Shown here one piece after another: positions 44,866 to 54,456 of a DNA stretch of 64,000 bases. A program made the position numbers and the translations under genes. The stretch lies in the NCBI GenBank assembly GCA_008638415.1, contig VWVT01000002.1:1-64000 (forward strand). The letters run 5' to 3'. The first letter of the stretch is position 1, and every line of letters begins with the position of its first letter. Below the pieces are notes generated by a model that did no database searches, was not told the origin of the DNA, and saw only the letters and a program-made list of their open reading frames with translations. The stretch is from Nocardiopsis sinuspersici. Its GTDB lineage: Bacteria > Actinomycetota > Actinomycetes > Streptosporangiales > Streptosporangiaceae.

Positions 44866-45756
44866 CTAACCTCGCGGGACGTGGTCCTGGTGGACGAAGG
44901 GCTTGTGCCCGCGGACCGCGGGCTGTCCCTCGGGCGCCGTCTCCTCCCCCTTGTTCGTACGTGCGTCAGAGGAGAGCCACTGCTCGGCGGGCTTGTCGAC
45001 GTAACGCCACTCGGTGCCGTCGGGCCACGGCCCCTGGCCCTCGTTCCAGGGGCCACGCGACGTCTGGCCGTCGGACATGTTGAAGGCGAGGTTCTGGAAG
45101 CGGTCGTCGCCGGTGAGCTTCCCGGGCGGGAAGTTCTCCTCCAGCCCGTTGAGCGCGGCGGTGAACTGCTGGAAGTGGGCGACCTCGCGCGTCATCAGGA
45201 ACGTCAGCGTGTCCTGCACTCCGGGGTCGTCGGTGAACTGCTTCAGGTACTCGTACACGATCTTGGCCCGGGACTCCGCCGCGATGTTGCTCCGCAGGTC
45301 GATGGAGGGTTCTCCGTTGGAGTTGACGTAGGAGCCGCTCCACGGCGTGCCGGCCGAGTTGACGACGTCGGGCCCGCCACCGCTGAGGGCGTAGTACAGC
45401 GGTGTGGCCGCCACCTGGTGGATCACCTCCTCCTTGCCGTCACGGCTGGCGACGTAGGGCATCCAGTCGCAGTGCTCGGTGGCCTCCTTCAGGTCGTCGT
45501 TCAGGCCGTCGAGCAGCATGGTGATCGTCGTCCCGACGATCTCCAGATGGGTCAGCTCCTCGGTGGCGATGTCCATGAACAGGTCGTACATCTCGGGGTT
45601 CCTCCCCCGCAGCACGAACGCCTGGGTGAAGTACTGCATCGCGGCCTTCAGCTCGCCGTTCGCACCGCCGAACTGCTCCTGCAGCATGGTCGCGAAACGC
45701 GGGTCGGGGCGTTCGACGCGGACTTCGAACTGGAGGTCTTTGACATGAGTGAACAT
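44866..45756 (-). CDS. Manganese (non-haem) catalase
   Basis: 296 residues from the ATG at 45756 (MFTHVKDLQFEVRVERPDP). The dimanganese ligands are visible: E35 in GANGELKAAMQYF, E67 and H70 in EELTHLEIVG, then Glu in AAESRAKIVYEYL and His in REVAHFQQF. The enzyme disproportionates hydrogen peroxide in the cytoplasm and resists conditions that damage haem catalases. Its leader has a hairpin abutting the GAAGGGA ribosome site and an AT-rich inverted repeat, so expression is probably tightly controlled. Divergent from narGHJI across 470 bases. Confidence 0.95.
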   Translation of the reverse strand: MFTHVKDLQFEVRVERPDPRFATMLQEQFGGANGELKAAMQYFTQAFVLRGRNPEMYDLFMDIATEELTHLEIVGTTITMLLDGLNDDLKEATEHCDWMPYVASRDGKEEVIHQVAATPLYYALSGGGPDVVNSAGTPWSGSYVNSNGEPSIDLRSNIAAESRAKIVYEYLKQFTDDPGVQDTLTFLMTREVAHFQQFTAALNGLEENFPPGKLTGDDRFQNLAFNMSDGQTSRGPWNEGQGPWPDGTEWRYVDKPAEQWLSSDARTNKGEETAPEGQPAVRGHKPFVHQDHVPRG

Positions 45757-45765
45757 GGAGGTTCC

Positions 45766-45785
45766 CTTCGAGATGAGACTCGAAG
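45766..45785 (-). promoter_or_regulatory. Hairpin in catalase leader next to its ribosome site
   Basis: CTTCGAG and CTCGAAG (7-base perfect arms, 6-base loop). In the catalase mRNA the right arm touches the GAAGGGA ribosome site, so folding could affect translation; it could equally be a protein operator. Confidence 0.5.
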
Positions 45786-45795
45786 TTACCATGTG

Positions 45796-45815
45796 TGACA
45801 TATATATAACTGTCA
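45796..45815. promoter_or_regulatory. TGACA-N10-TGTCA inverted repeat in catalase promoter
   Basis: TGACA (45796-45800) and TGTCA (45811-45815) flank TATATATAAC, the most AT-rich stretch of this intergenic region. It probably overlaps the catalase -10 box on the minus strand and may be a regulator site. Confidence 0.45.
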
Positions 45816-45874
45816 GTGCAATCGCCGTGTCGGCCCCTCGGACGCACCGCCCGGTGAAGGCATGGAGCGCCCGG

Positions 45875-45888
45875 GGGCCGACTGGCCC
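45875..45888. promoter_or_regulatory. DosR-like palindrome (variant) upstream of narG
   Basis: GGGCC-GACT-GGCCC: perfect half-sites in the GGGxC-N4-GxCCC arrangement of DevR/DosR boxes, with C/G in place of the usual A/T. Weaker candidate than the next one. Confidence 0.35.
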
Positions 45889-45974
45889 CGGCCGAGCCCC
45901 CACGTGCGAACGAACCCCGGGCGCCGGCGACGCCGTGGATCGCGGCCGCGCCAGGACCTCGGCCCCCGGACGCA

Positions 45975-45988
45975 CGGACCTTGGTCCC
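45975..45988. promoter_or_regulatory. DosR-like box upstream of narG
   Basis: CGGAC-CTTG-GTCCC matches the GGGAC-N4-GTCCC core in nine of ten fixed positions. It is about 240 bases before the narG start, exactly 100 bases from the variant site. Confidence 0.5.
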
Positions 45989-46226
45989 GTGAGCGCGGAC
46001 GATCAGCCCCTGGGGGCGCGCACCGGGAACTGCTGAGATCGGGGAAGGCGACGCGCCGCGGCTCCGCGGCCGCCGCGGACCACCGCCAAGGCATCATTGC
46101 CAACAGTGTTCGTGCTACTACCCTCCGCGTTCTCTGTCCCGCGCGGTTCGACCTCCGACCGGCTCCGGCGGGCGGCGCGCCGCCACGGGGCGGTCCAGAC
46201 AGGGCAGGCAGAAAGGTGCTTCCGCC

Positions 46227-49200
46227 GTGAAACAGGCAGATCCGCGTGACAGAGGTGGGAAGCGACCCGGCGCGGGACTGGACGGTCCGGTGACCGAGGC
46301 GCTCCTGAGGACCCGGAGGTTTCTGCGCCCCCGTGAGGTGTCCCAGGACCTGCGCACCGTGCACCGGACCGGGGGCCGCGACGCGGACACCTTCTACAGG
46401 GACCGCTGGAACCACGACAAGGTGGTGCGCTCCACACACGGCGTCAACTGCACCGGCTCGTGCTCGTGGAAGGTCTACGTCAAGGACGGGATCATCACCT
46501 GGGAGGGCCAGCAGACCGACTACCCGTCGGTGGGGCCCGACCGCCCCGAGTACGAGCCGCGCGGCTGCCCGCGGGGCGCGGCGTTCTCCTGGTACACCTA
46601 CTCCCCCACCCGGGTGCGCTACCCCTACGTGCGCGGCGTGCTCCTGGACATGTACCGCGAGGCCAGGCAGCGCACCGGCGACCCCGTCCTGGCCTGGGCC
46701 GACATCGTCTCCGACCCGGAGAGGTCCCGCCGCTACAAGGCCGCGCGGGGCAAGGGCGGCCTCGTGCGGGCCTCCTGGGACGAGGCCGTGGAGATGGCCG
46801 CCGCCGCCCACGTGCACACGGTCAAGGAGTTCGGTCCCGACCGGATCGCCGGCTTCTCCCCCATCCCGGCCATGTCGATGGTCTCGCAGGCGGCCGGATC
46901 GCGGTTCTACTCGCTGATCGGCGGGACGATGCTGTCCTTCTACGACTGGTACGCCGACCTGCCGGTGGCCTCGCCCCAGGTGTTCGGCGACCAGACCGAC
47001 GTCCCCGAGTCCGGGGACTGGTGGGACGCCGGATACCTGATCATGTGGGGGTCGAACGTCCCGGTCACCCGTACGCCCGACGCCCACTGGATGGCGGAGG
47101 CCCGCTACCGGGGGCAGAAGGTCGTCGTCGTCTCACCCGACTACGCCGACAGCACGAAGTTCGCCGACGAGTGGCTGGCCGCCCAGCCCGGCACCGACGG
47201 CGCCCTGGCCATGGCGATGGGCCACGTCCTGCTCAAGGAGTTCTTCGTCGACCGGACGACCCCCTACTTCGACGACTACGTCAAGCGCTACACCGACCTG
47301 CCGTTCCTCGTCCGCCTCGACCGGGACGGGGACTCCCACCGGCCCGGCAAGTTCCTCACCGCCGCCGACCTCGGCGACACCGGCGAGAACGCGGCGTTCA
47401 AGACCGTGCTGCTGGACGAGCACACCGGAGAGGCGACCGTGCCCAACGGCTCCCTCGGCTTCCGCTACGGCGACGGGGGCAAGGGCCGGTGGAACCTCGA
47501 ACTCGGCGACACCGCGCCGCTGCTGACCCTGTACGCCGAGGGGGGCGAGACGGCCGCCGTCGACCTGCCCCGCTTCGACGGCGCCGACGGCACCGCGGGG
47601 TCCCTGCGCCGCGGCGTGCCCGTGCGCGAGGTCGGCGGTCACCTGGTCACCACCGTCTTCGACCTGCTGCTGGCCCAGTACGGCGTCTCCCGTGACGGAC
47701 TCCCGGGTTCCTGGCCGACCGGGTACGACGACGCCACCCAGCCCTGCACCCCGGCGTGGCAGGAGGCCGCCACCGGCGTCCCGGCCCACAAGGCCGAACG
47801 CATCGGCCGCGAGTTCGCGGCCAACGCCGAGGAGTCCCGCGGCCGGTCGATGATCATCATGGGAGCCGGGACCAACCACTGGTTCCACTCCGACACGATC
47901 TACCGGGCGTTCCTCGCCCTGACGACGCTGACCGGCTGCCAGGGCGTCAACGGCGGAGGCTGGGCGCACTACGTCGGGCAGGAGAAGGTGCGGCCCATCA
48001 CCGGGTACGGCCAGCTCGCCTCGGCGCTGGACTGGTCGCGCCCGCCCCGGCAGATGATCCAGACCGCCTACTGGTACCTGCACACCGACCAGTTCCGCTA
48101 CGACGCCTTCGGCGCCGACACCCTGGCCGCGGCGAACAGCGACGGAGCGTTCTCCGGCAGGTCCACCGCGGACGTGATCGCCCAGTCCGCGCGCATGGGG
48201 TGGATGCCCTCCTACCCCACCTTCGACCGCAACCCGCTCCAGCTCGCCGACGACGCCGAGCAGGCCGGCCTGCCGGTGTCGGAGTACGTGCCGCGGGAGC
48301 TGAGGGCCGGGCGGCTGCGGTTCGCCTGCGAGGACCCCGACGCCCCGGAGAACTTCCCCCGTGTCCTGACCGTGTGGCGCGCCAACCTGTTCGGCAGCTC
48401 CGCCAAGGGCAACGAGTACTTCCTCAAGCACCTGCTGGGCACCGACTCCTCCGTGCGGGCCGCCGAGGCCCCTCCGGAGGCGAGGCCCGAAGACGTCGTC
48501 TGGCACGAGGAGGCTCCGGCCGGAAAACTCGACCTGCTGCTGTCGCTGGACTTTCGGATGACCAGCACCACCGTCTTCTCCGACATCGTGTTCCCCGCCG
48601 CCACCTGGTACGAGAAGCACGACCTGAACACCACCGACATGCACCCCTTCGTGCACCCGTTCAACCCGGCCATCGCACCTCCCTGGCAGGCACGCACCGA
48701 CTTCGACGCCTTCGCCACGCTCGGCCGTGCCTTCAGCCGGCTCGCCGTCGACCACCTGGGCGTGCGCAAGGACGTCGTCGCGGTCCCCCTCACCCACGAC
48801 ACCCCCGACGCGATGGCCAACCCGCACGGACGCGTCCGGGACTGGAAGGCCGGGGAGTGCGAACCAGTACCCGGGTCCACGATGCCCAAGCTGGTGGAGA
48901 TCGAGCGCGACTACACCGCGATCGCGGACAGGATGGGCGCCCTCGGCCCGCTGGCCGAAAGCCTCGGCGCGACGACCAAGGGGGTGACGTTCGACGTCAG
49001 GCGGGAGGTGGACTACCTCGCGCACAAGAACGGTTCCGTCCGCGGCGGGGCCGCGAGCGGACGGCCGGCCCTGAGCCGGGACGTCCACATGTGCGAGGCG
49101 ATCCTGGCGCTGTCGGGGACGACCAACGGGCACCTGGCCACACAGGGGTTCCGCACCCTGGAGGAGCGCACGGGAACCCGGCTGGCCGATCTCGCCGCCG

Positions 49201-49940
49201 AGCACGAGGGCAAGCAGATCACCTTCGCCGACGTCCAGGTCGCACCCGTTCCCGTGATCACCTCCCCCGAGTGGTCGGGCAGTGAGAGCGGCGGACGCCG
49301 CTACTCGCCGTTCACCATCAACGTGGAACGGAAGAAGCCGTGGCACACCCTCAGCGGGCGCCAGCACTTCTTCCTCGACCACGACTGGATGACCGAGATC
49401 GGCGAGAACCTGCCGGTGTACCGGCCGCCGCTGAACATGCACGCCCTCTTCGACGAGCCCGAGATCGGCGACACCGGCGAACTCGGGGTCACCGTGCGCT
49501 ACCTGACCCCGCACAACAAGTGGTCGATCCACTCGGAGTACCAGGACAACCTGCTCATGCTGAGCCTGTCACGGGGCGGGCCGACGATCTGGATGAGCGT
49601 GCGGGACGCCGCCAAGGTCGGGGTGTCCGACAACGAGTGGATCGAGGCGGTCAACCGCAACGGGGTCGTGGTGGCCCGCGCCGTCGTCTCCCACCGGATG
49701 CCGGAGGGGACCGTGTACATGTACCACGCCCAGGACCGGCTCATCGACGTCCCCAGGTCGCAGACCTCGGGCAAGCGCGGGGGTATCCACAACTCCGCCA
49801 CCCGCCTGCTCATCAAGCCCAGCCACCTCATCGGCGGCTACGCCCAGCTCAGCTACGCGTTCAACTATCTCGGCCCGACCGGTAACCAGCGCGACGAGGT
49901 GACCGTGATCCGCCGGCGTTCCCAGGAGGTGCGGTACTGA
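46227..49940 (+). CDS. narG: Respiratory nitrate reductase alpha subunit
   Basis: 1237 residues, GTG start with AAAGGTG upstream. The Mo-bisMGD catalytic subunit of membrane-bound nitrate reductase, reducing nitrate to nitrite on the cytoplasmic face. The FS0 cluster ligands are H71, C75, C79 and C114 (HGVNCTGSC ... RGCPRG). The Mo-ligand Asp lies in SFYDWYADLPVASPQ, followed by GDQTDVPESGDWW and MWGSNVPVTRTPDAHW, all NarG signatures. The length is normal, so the gene is intact. First gene of narGHJI; the stop overlaps the narH start (TGATG). Confidence 0.97.
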   Translation: MKQADPRDRGGKRPGAGLDGPVTEALLRTRRFLRPREVSQDLRTVHRTGGRDADTFYRDRWNHDKVVRSTHGVNCTGSCSWKVYVKDGIITWEGQQTDYPSVGPDRPEYEPRGCPRGAAFSWYTYSPTRVRYPYVRGVLLDMYREARQRTGDPVLAWADIVSDPERSRRYKAARGKGGLVRASWDEAVEMAAAAHVHTVKEFGPDRIAGFSPIPAMSMVSQAAGSRFYSLIGGTMLSFYDWYADLPVASPQVFGDQTDVPESGDWWDAGYLIMWGSNVPVTRTPDAHWMAEARYRGQKVVVVSPDYADSTKFADEWLAAQPGTDGALAMAMGHVLLKEFFVDRTTPYFDDYVKRYTDLPFLVRLDRDGDSHRPGKFLTAADLGDTGENAAFKTVLLDEHTGEATVPNGSLGFRYGDGGKGRWNLELGDTAPLLTLYAEGGETAAVDLPRFDGADGTAGSLRRGVPVREVGGHLVTTVFDLLLAQYGVSRDGLPGSWPTGYDDATQPCTPAWQEAATGVPAHKAERIGREFAANAEESRGRSMIIMGAGTNHWFHSDTIYRAFLALTTLTGCQGVNGGGWAHYVGQEKVRPITGYGQLASALDWSRPPRQMIQTAYWYLHTDQFRYDAFGADTLAAANSDGAFSGRSTADVIAQSARMGWMPSYPTFDRNPLQLADDAEQAGLPVSEYVPRELRAGRLRFACEDPDAPENFPRVLTVWRANLFGSSAKGNEYFLKHLLGTDSSVRAAEAPPEARPEDVVWHEEAPAGKLDLLLSLDFRMTSTTVFSDIVFPAATWYEKHDLNTTDMHPFVHPFNPAIAPPWQARTDFDAFATLGRAFSRLAVDHLGVRKDVVAVPLTHDTPDAMANPHGRVRDWKAGECEPVPGSTMPKLVEIERDYTAIADRMGALGPLAESLGATTKGVTFDVRREVDYLAHKNGSVRGGAASGRPALSRDVHMCEAILALSGTTNGHLATQGFRTLEERTGTRLADLAAEHEGKQITFADVQVAPVPVITSPEWSGSESGGRRYSPFTINVERKKPWHTLSGRQHFFLDHDWMTEIGENLPVYRPPLNMHALFDEPEIGDTGELGVTVRYLTPHNKWSIHSEYQDNLLMLSLSRGGPTIWMSVRDAAKVGVSDNEWIEAVNRNGVVVARAVVSHRMPEGTVYMYHAQDRLIDVPRSQTSGKRGGIHNSATRLLIKPSHLIGGYAQLSYAFNYLGPTGNQRDEVTVIRRRSQEVRY

Positions 49941-51658
49941 TGCGCGTCATGGCCCAGATGGCGATGGTGATGAACCTCGACAAGTGCATCGGGTGCCACA
50001 CCTGTTCGGTCACCTGCAAACAGACGTGGACCAACCGCACCGGCATGGAGTACGTGTGGTTCAACAACGTCGAGACCCGCCCCGGCCAGGGCTACCCCCG
50101 CACCTACGAGGACCAGGACCGCTGGCAGGGCGGCTGGGAGCTCAACAAGCGGGGACGGCTCACCCTCAGGGCCGGCAACCGGCTGAAGAACCTCCTGACC
50201 ATCTTCTCCAGCCCCAAGATGCCCTCCATCCAGGACTACTACGAGCCCTGGACCTACGACTACGAGACCCTGACCGACGCGCCCCTCCAGGAGCACACAC
50301 CCGTCGCCCGCCCCAAGTCCCTGATCAGCGGCAAGGACATGGACATCTCCTGGAGCGCCAACTGGGACGACGACCTCGCCGGCGCCCCCGAACTGGCCAA
50401 GGACGACCCGGTGCTGCAGAAGGTCTCGGACAAGGTCAGGTTCGAGTTCGAGCAGACCTTCATGTTCTACCTGCCCCGCATCTGCGAGCACTGCCTCAAC
50501 CCCTCCTGTGCCGCCTCCTGCCCGTCGGGAGCCATCTACAAGCGCAGCGAGGACGGCATCGTCCTGGTCGACCAGGACAAGTGCCGCGGCTGGCGCAAGT
50601 GCGTCACCGGGTGCCCCTACAAGAAGGTCTACTTCAACCACCGCACCGGCAAGGCCGAGAAGTGCACCTTCTGCTTCCCCCGGATCGAGGTCGGCCTGCC
50701 CACCGTGTGCGCCGAGACCTGCGTCGGACGGCTGCGCTACATCGGCCTGGTGCTCTACGACGCCGACGCGGTCCTGGAGGCCGCCTCGGTCGAGGACGAC
50801 CGGGAACTGCTCGCCGCCCAGCGGCAGGTCCTCCTCGACCCCGACGACCCACGGGTCGTCCGCGAGGCCGAGCGCTCCGGGATCCCCCGCGACTGGATCG
50901 AGGCCGCACAGCGCTCACCCGTCTGGTCGCTGATCAACCGCTACGAGGTGGCGCTGCCGCTGCACCCGGAGTACCGCACCATGCCCATGGTCTGGTACAT
51001 CCCGCCGCTGTCACCCGTGGTCGACGTGGTCTCCGACACCGGTGAGGACGCCGAGGACCGGGGCAACCTCTTCGCGGCGATCGAGTCCCTGCGCATCCCC
51101 GTGGAGTACCTCGCCGAACTGTTCACCGCCGGCGACACCGCACCGGTCACCGCCGTGCTCAAGCGCCTCGCCGCGATGCGCTCCTACATGCGCGACATCA
51201 ACCTGGGGCGCGAACCCGACGAGTCCATCCCCGAGGCGGTCGGTATGGACGGCGAGTCCCTCTACGACATGTACCGGCTCCTGGCCATCGCCAAGTACGA
51301 CGAGCGCTACGTCATCCCGCCCGCCCACGCCGAACAGGCGCACGGCCTGGAGGAGCTGGCCACAGAGTGCAGCCTCGACTACGAGGGCGGTCCGGGCATG
51401 GGCGGCTGGGGGCCGTTCGGCGAGGGCTCCGGCGGCACCACGCCCATCGCGGTGGAGAACTTCCAGGCCCTCAAACAGCGCCAGACCACCAACACCCTCG
51501 GCGACCCCGAGGACAAGGAGAGCCGCGTCAACCTGCTCAACTGGGACGGCAAGGGCAAGCCCGAGGGACTCTTCCCGCCCAGGCCCGGCCAGGACCGCGG
51601 CGCTCCCGAGCTCATGGACGGAACCGACCCCGACGCGGAGACGGACCCCAAGCCGTGA
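49940..51658 (+). CDS. narH: Respiratory nitrate reductase beta subunit
   Basis: 572 residues. Electron-transfer subunit with four Fe-S clusters: DKCIGCHTCSVTCK near the N-terminus, ICEHCLNPSCAASCPSGAI, DKCRGWRKCVTGCPYKK (Trp in place of a Cys marks the 3Fe-4S site) and AEKCTFCFPRI with a later CAETCVGR. Passes electrons from NarI haem to NarG. The last ~90 residues (PEDKESRVNLLNWDGKG) are the usual C-terminal extension. Overlaps narJ by GTGA. Confidence 0.97.
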   Translation: MRVMAQMAMVMNLDKCIGCHTCSVTCKQTWTNRTGMEYVWFNNVETRPGQGYPRTYEDQDRWQGGWELNKRGRLTLRAGNRLKNLLTIFSSPKMPSIQDYYEPWTYDYETLTDAPLQEHTPVARPKSLISGKDMDISWSANWDDDLAGAPELAKDDPVLQKVSDKVRFEFEQTFMFYLPRICEHCLNPSCAASCPSGAIYKRSEDGIVLVDQDKCRGWRKCVTGCPYKKVYFNHRTGKAEKCTFCFPRIEVGLPTVCAETCVGRLRYIGLVLYDADAVLEAASVEDDRELLAAQRQVLLDPDDPRVVREAERSGIPRDWIEAAQRSPVWSLINRYEVALPLHPEYRTMPMVWYIPPLSPVVDVVSDTGEDAEDRGNLFAAIESLRIPVEYLAELFTAGDTAPVTAVLKRLAAMRSYMRDINLGREPDESIPEAVGMDGESLYDMYRLLAIAKYDERYVIPPAHAEQAHGLEELATECSLDYEGGPGMGGWGPFGEGSGGTTPIAVENFQALKQRQTTNTLGDPEDKESRVNLLNWDGKGKPEGLFPPRPGQDRGAPELMDGTDPDAETDPKP

Positions 51659-52314
51659 GCCGGATCCTGAGCGCCCTGCGCCGCCACCCGGTCACCGAGC
51701 GCCACCGCGCACTGACCCACCGGGTCGCCGCCCTCCTGCTGGACTACCCCGACGAGCGGCTCACCGCTCTGCTCCCGGTGCTGCGCACCGCCGTGGACGA
51801 GCTGCCCGATCCCATGCGCGGACAGCTCGGCGGGGTCCTGGACCACGTGGAGCGGACCCCGACGCGGAGCCTGGCCGAGCACTACGTGAAGACGTTCGAC
51901 CTGCGCCGGCGCTCCTGCCTGCACCTGACCTACTACGCCTACGGTGACACCCGCGAACGCGGCACCGCGCTGCTCGGGTTCACCCACGCCTACCGCCTGT
52001 CCGGCTTCGACCCGGACACCGAGGAACTCCCCGACCACCTGTGCGTCGTGCTGGAGTTCGCCGCCACCGTCGACCCCGGCGCCGGCGCGCGGCTGCTCGT
52101 CCAGCACCGGGCCGGACTGGAGCTGCTGCACCTCGCCCTCCAGGACGACGGCTCGCCCTACACGGGCGCCGTGTCTGCCGTGAGCGCCACCCTGCCTCCG
52201 CTGACCGGGCGGCTGCGCGACGCCGTGGCCCGCCTCGCGGCCGAGGGGCCGCCGGACGAGGAGGTCGGCCTCGAACCCTTCGCACCGACGGACCACACGA
52301 AAGCGCGCCCATGA
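51655..52314 (+). CDS. narJ: Nitrate reductase assembly chaperone
   Basis: 219 residues from the GTG at 51655, overlapping narH by four bases. Helical TorD/NarJ-type chaperone with ALLLDYPDERL and the family motif AEHYVKTFDLRRRSCLHLTYYAYGDTRERG. It assists molybdenum cofactor insertion into NarG before membrane attachment and is not part of the final enzyme. Overlaps narI by ATGA. Confidence 0.95.
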   Translation: MSRILSALRRHPVTERHRALTHRVAALLLDYPDERLTALLPVLRTAVDELPDPMRGQLGGVLDHVERTPTRSLAEHYVKTFDLRRRSCLHLTYYAYGDTRERGTALLGFTHAYRLSGFDPDTEELPDHLCVVLEFAATVDPGAGARLLVQHRAGLELLHLALQDDGSPYTGAVSAVSATLPPLTGRLRDAVARLAAEGPPDEEVGLEPFAPTDHTKARP

Positions 52315-53054
52315 CCACCACACCCGACCTCGTGCTGTGGGTCGTCCTCCCCTACGCCTGCCTCGCCGTCTTCGTCGTCGGCCACTACTGGCGCTACCGC
52401 TACGACAAGTTCGGCTGGACCACGCTGTCCTCCCAGCTCTACGAGAGCCGGCTGCTGCGCTGGGGCAGCCCGCTGTTCCACTTCGGCATCCTCGCGGTCC
52501 TCCTCGGCCACGTCATGGGCCTGGGCATCCCCAAGAGCTGGACCGAGGCCGTGGGGATCTCCGAGGGGGTGTACCACGTGCTGGCGGTCGGCGTCGGCGC
52601 CGTCGCCGGGTTCTGCACGCTGGTCGGCATGGCGATCCTGATCTACCGGCGGCGCACCGTCGGCCCGGTGTTCAGCGCCACCACGCGCATGGACAAGGTC
52701 ATGTACCTGGCCCTGGCCGTGGTGATCCTGCTGGGGATCGCCAACACCGTGGGCGGCAACATCATCGACCACTACGACTACCGCGAGGGCCTGTCGGTCT
52801 GGTTCCGCGGCATCTTCCGCCTCGACCCGCACCCCGAGATCATGGCCGGGGCCCCGTTCACCTTCCAGGCCCACGCGGTGACCGCCTTCCTGCTGTTCGC
52901 GCTGTGGCCCTTCACCCGTCTGGTGCACGTCTTCAGTGCGCCCATCGGCTACCTGTGGCGCCCCTACGTGCCGTACCGGAGCAGGGAGGACCGCCTGGGA
53001 CAGCGCCGGGGAGGCCGCGGCTGGGAGCGCGTCGGCGAGAACAGGCGGAGATGA
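52311..53054 (+). CDS. narI: Nitrate reductase gamma subunit (cytochrome b)
   Basis: 247 residues, five membrane helices. The di-haem ligands are visible: H57 and H67 (FHFGILAVLLGHVMG) and H188 and H206 (FQAHAVTAFLLFALWPFTRLVHVF region). Oxidises menaquinol at the outer face and passes electrons to NarH. The basic tail (RSREDRLGQRRGGRGWERV) is normal. Final gene of the coupled narGHJI block; narK follows after 117 bases. Confidence 0.96.
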   Translation: MTTTPDLVLWVVLPYACLAVFVVGHYWRYRYDKFGWTTLSSQLYESRLLRWGSPLFHFGILAVLLGHVMGLGIPKSWTEAVGISEGVYHVLAVGVGAVAGFCTLVGMAILIYRRRTVGPVFSATTRMDKVMYLALAVVILLGIANTVGGNIIDHYDYREGLSVWFRGIFRLDPHPEIMAGAPFTFQAHAVTAFLLFALWPFTRLVHVFSAPIGYLWRPYVPYRSREDRLGQRRGGRGWERVGENRRR

Positions 53055-53171
53055 ACACCCGTACGGGCCGGGGGACGGTTCACTCCATCCCTTCGGCCCC
53101 CGAAAGGCGACGGCCCGGTCCCCGGGCCGCGCCGGACCCGAGCGACCTGGACGACCTGGAGATGGACCGCG

Positions 53172-54371
53172 ATGAGTGCCGAGGCGGAAACGACCGCTTC
53201 CCAAGGACGCGCCGGCGTGAACCTCGCCCTGGCGACGACCGCGTTCGCACTGCTGTTCTGGGCGTGGAACCTGGTCGGGCCGCTGGCGCCGGCCTACAGC
53301 GAGCGCCTTGGCCTGACCCCCACCCAGACGTCGGTGCTGATCGCCTTCCCCGTGCTGATCGGCTCCCTGGGGCGCATTCCGGTGGGCGCCCTGACCGACC
53401 GCTACGGGGGGCGGCTGATGATGGCCGCCGTCTGCTTCGCCTCGATCGTCCCCGTGCTGCTCCTCGGGTTCCTCGGAAGCTCGTTCGCGGCGCTGCTGGT
53501 ACTCGGCTTCTTCCTCGGGGTCGCGGGGACGTCGTTCGCCGTGGGAGTCCCCTTCGTCAGCGCGTGGCACCGGCCCGAGCGGCGGGGTTTCGCCACCGGC
53601 GTCTTCGGCGCCGGCATGGGCGGCACCGCGCTGTCGGCGTTCCTCACCCCCTATCTCGCCGAGATGCTCGGGATCACGGCGACGCACGTCCTCATGGCCG
53701 TGGCCTTGGTGGCCATGGGGGTCGCCATGCTCGTCCTCAGCCGTGACGCGCCCGGTTGGCGGCCCAGCACCGCGCCGGTGCTCCCCCGGATGAGGGAGGC
53801 GCTCGGCATCAAGGCGACCTGGCAGAACATGCTGCTGTACGCGATCGCCTTCGGCGGTTTCGTGGCGTTCTCCACCTATCTGCCGACGCTGCTCACCACG
53901 GCCTACGGGTTCGCCCAGACGGAGGCGGGGCTGCGCGCGGCGGGCTTCTCCCTCACGGCGGTCGTCGCACGTCCCGTGGGGGGCGTGCTGTCGGACCGGA
54001 TCGGCCCCGTACGGGTCTGCCAGATCTCCTTCTCCGGTACGACGCTCATGGCCCTCGCCCTGGTCTTCCACCCTCCGGCGGAGCTGGTGGCCGGCACCGT
54101 CTTCGTGCTCATGGCGGCCTTTCTCGGGCTCGGCACCGGCGGTGTCTTCGCCCTCGTCGCCCAGCTCGTCGAACCGGCGCGCGTCGGCACGGTCACGGGC
54201 ATGGTGGGAGCCGCCGGCGGCCTCGGCGGCTACTTCCCTCCCCTGGTCATGGGGATCGTGCTGGAGGTCACCGGCGCCTACACCGTCGGCTTCGTCCTGC
54301 TGGCGTGCGCCGCCCTTGGAGTGATGGTGTACACCTCGCGCGCCTTCCGCGGCGTGTCGAAACCGGCGTAG
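53172..54371 (+). CDS. narK: Nitrate/nitrite MFS transporter
   Basis: 399 residues, ATG start with GGAG ten bases upstream. Twelve membrane helices. The first-half MFS loop is GRIPVGALTDRYGGR, and nitrate-signature Gly-rich helices (FFLGVAGTSFAVGVPFVSAWHRPERRGFATGVFGAGMGG and, in the second half, FLGLGTGGVFALVAQL) are typical of NarK/NasA proteins. It imports nitrate, or exchanges it for nitrite, for the adjacent reductase. Probably read from the nar promoter or one in the 117-base gap. Confidence 0.92.
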   Translation: MSAEAETTASQGRAGVNLALATTAFALLFWAWNLVGPLAPAYSERLGLTPTQTSVLIAFPVLIGSLGRIPVGALTDRYGGRLMMAAVCFASIVPVLLLGFLGSSFAALLVLGFFLGVAGTSFAVGVPFVSAWHRPERRGFATGVFGAGMGGTALSAFLTPYLAEMLGITATHVLMAVALVAMGVAMLVLSRDAPGWRPSTAPVLPRMREALGIKATWQNMLLYAIAFGGFVAFSTYLPTLLTTAYGFAQTEAGLRAAGFSLTAVVARPVGGVLSDRIGPVRVCQISFSGTTLMALALVFHPPAELVAGTVFVLMAAFLGLGTGGVFALVAQLVEPARVGTVTGMVGAAGGLGGYFPPLVMGIVLEVTGAYTVGFVLLACAALGVMVYTSRAFRGVSKPA

Positions 54372-54456
54372 GCCGGTGCCCGCGGCGCGCGGACGTTCGG
54401 GGCCGCCTCGGCGTGCTCCTCCCCACCGCGCACGTGCCGCCTTCGGTGGAGCGGAG

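Larger units (their letters stand above)
45757..46226. other. 470-base divergent control region, catalase / narG
   Basis: No gene. It contains the catalase leader hairpin (45766-45785), an AT-rich inverted repeat (45796-45815), two DosR-like palindromes (45875-45888, 45975-45988) and, near 46094-46119, an AT-richer stretch (TTGCCA then TACTAC) that may hold the narG start site. The length suggests independent control of each side. Confidence 0.55.

Noticed and set aside
53051..53746. ATGA-coupled frame after narI (MNTRTGRGTVHS...)
   Set aside because: It starts with perfect coupling but continues as an out-of-frame shadow of narK, with no independent domain.
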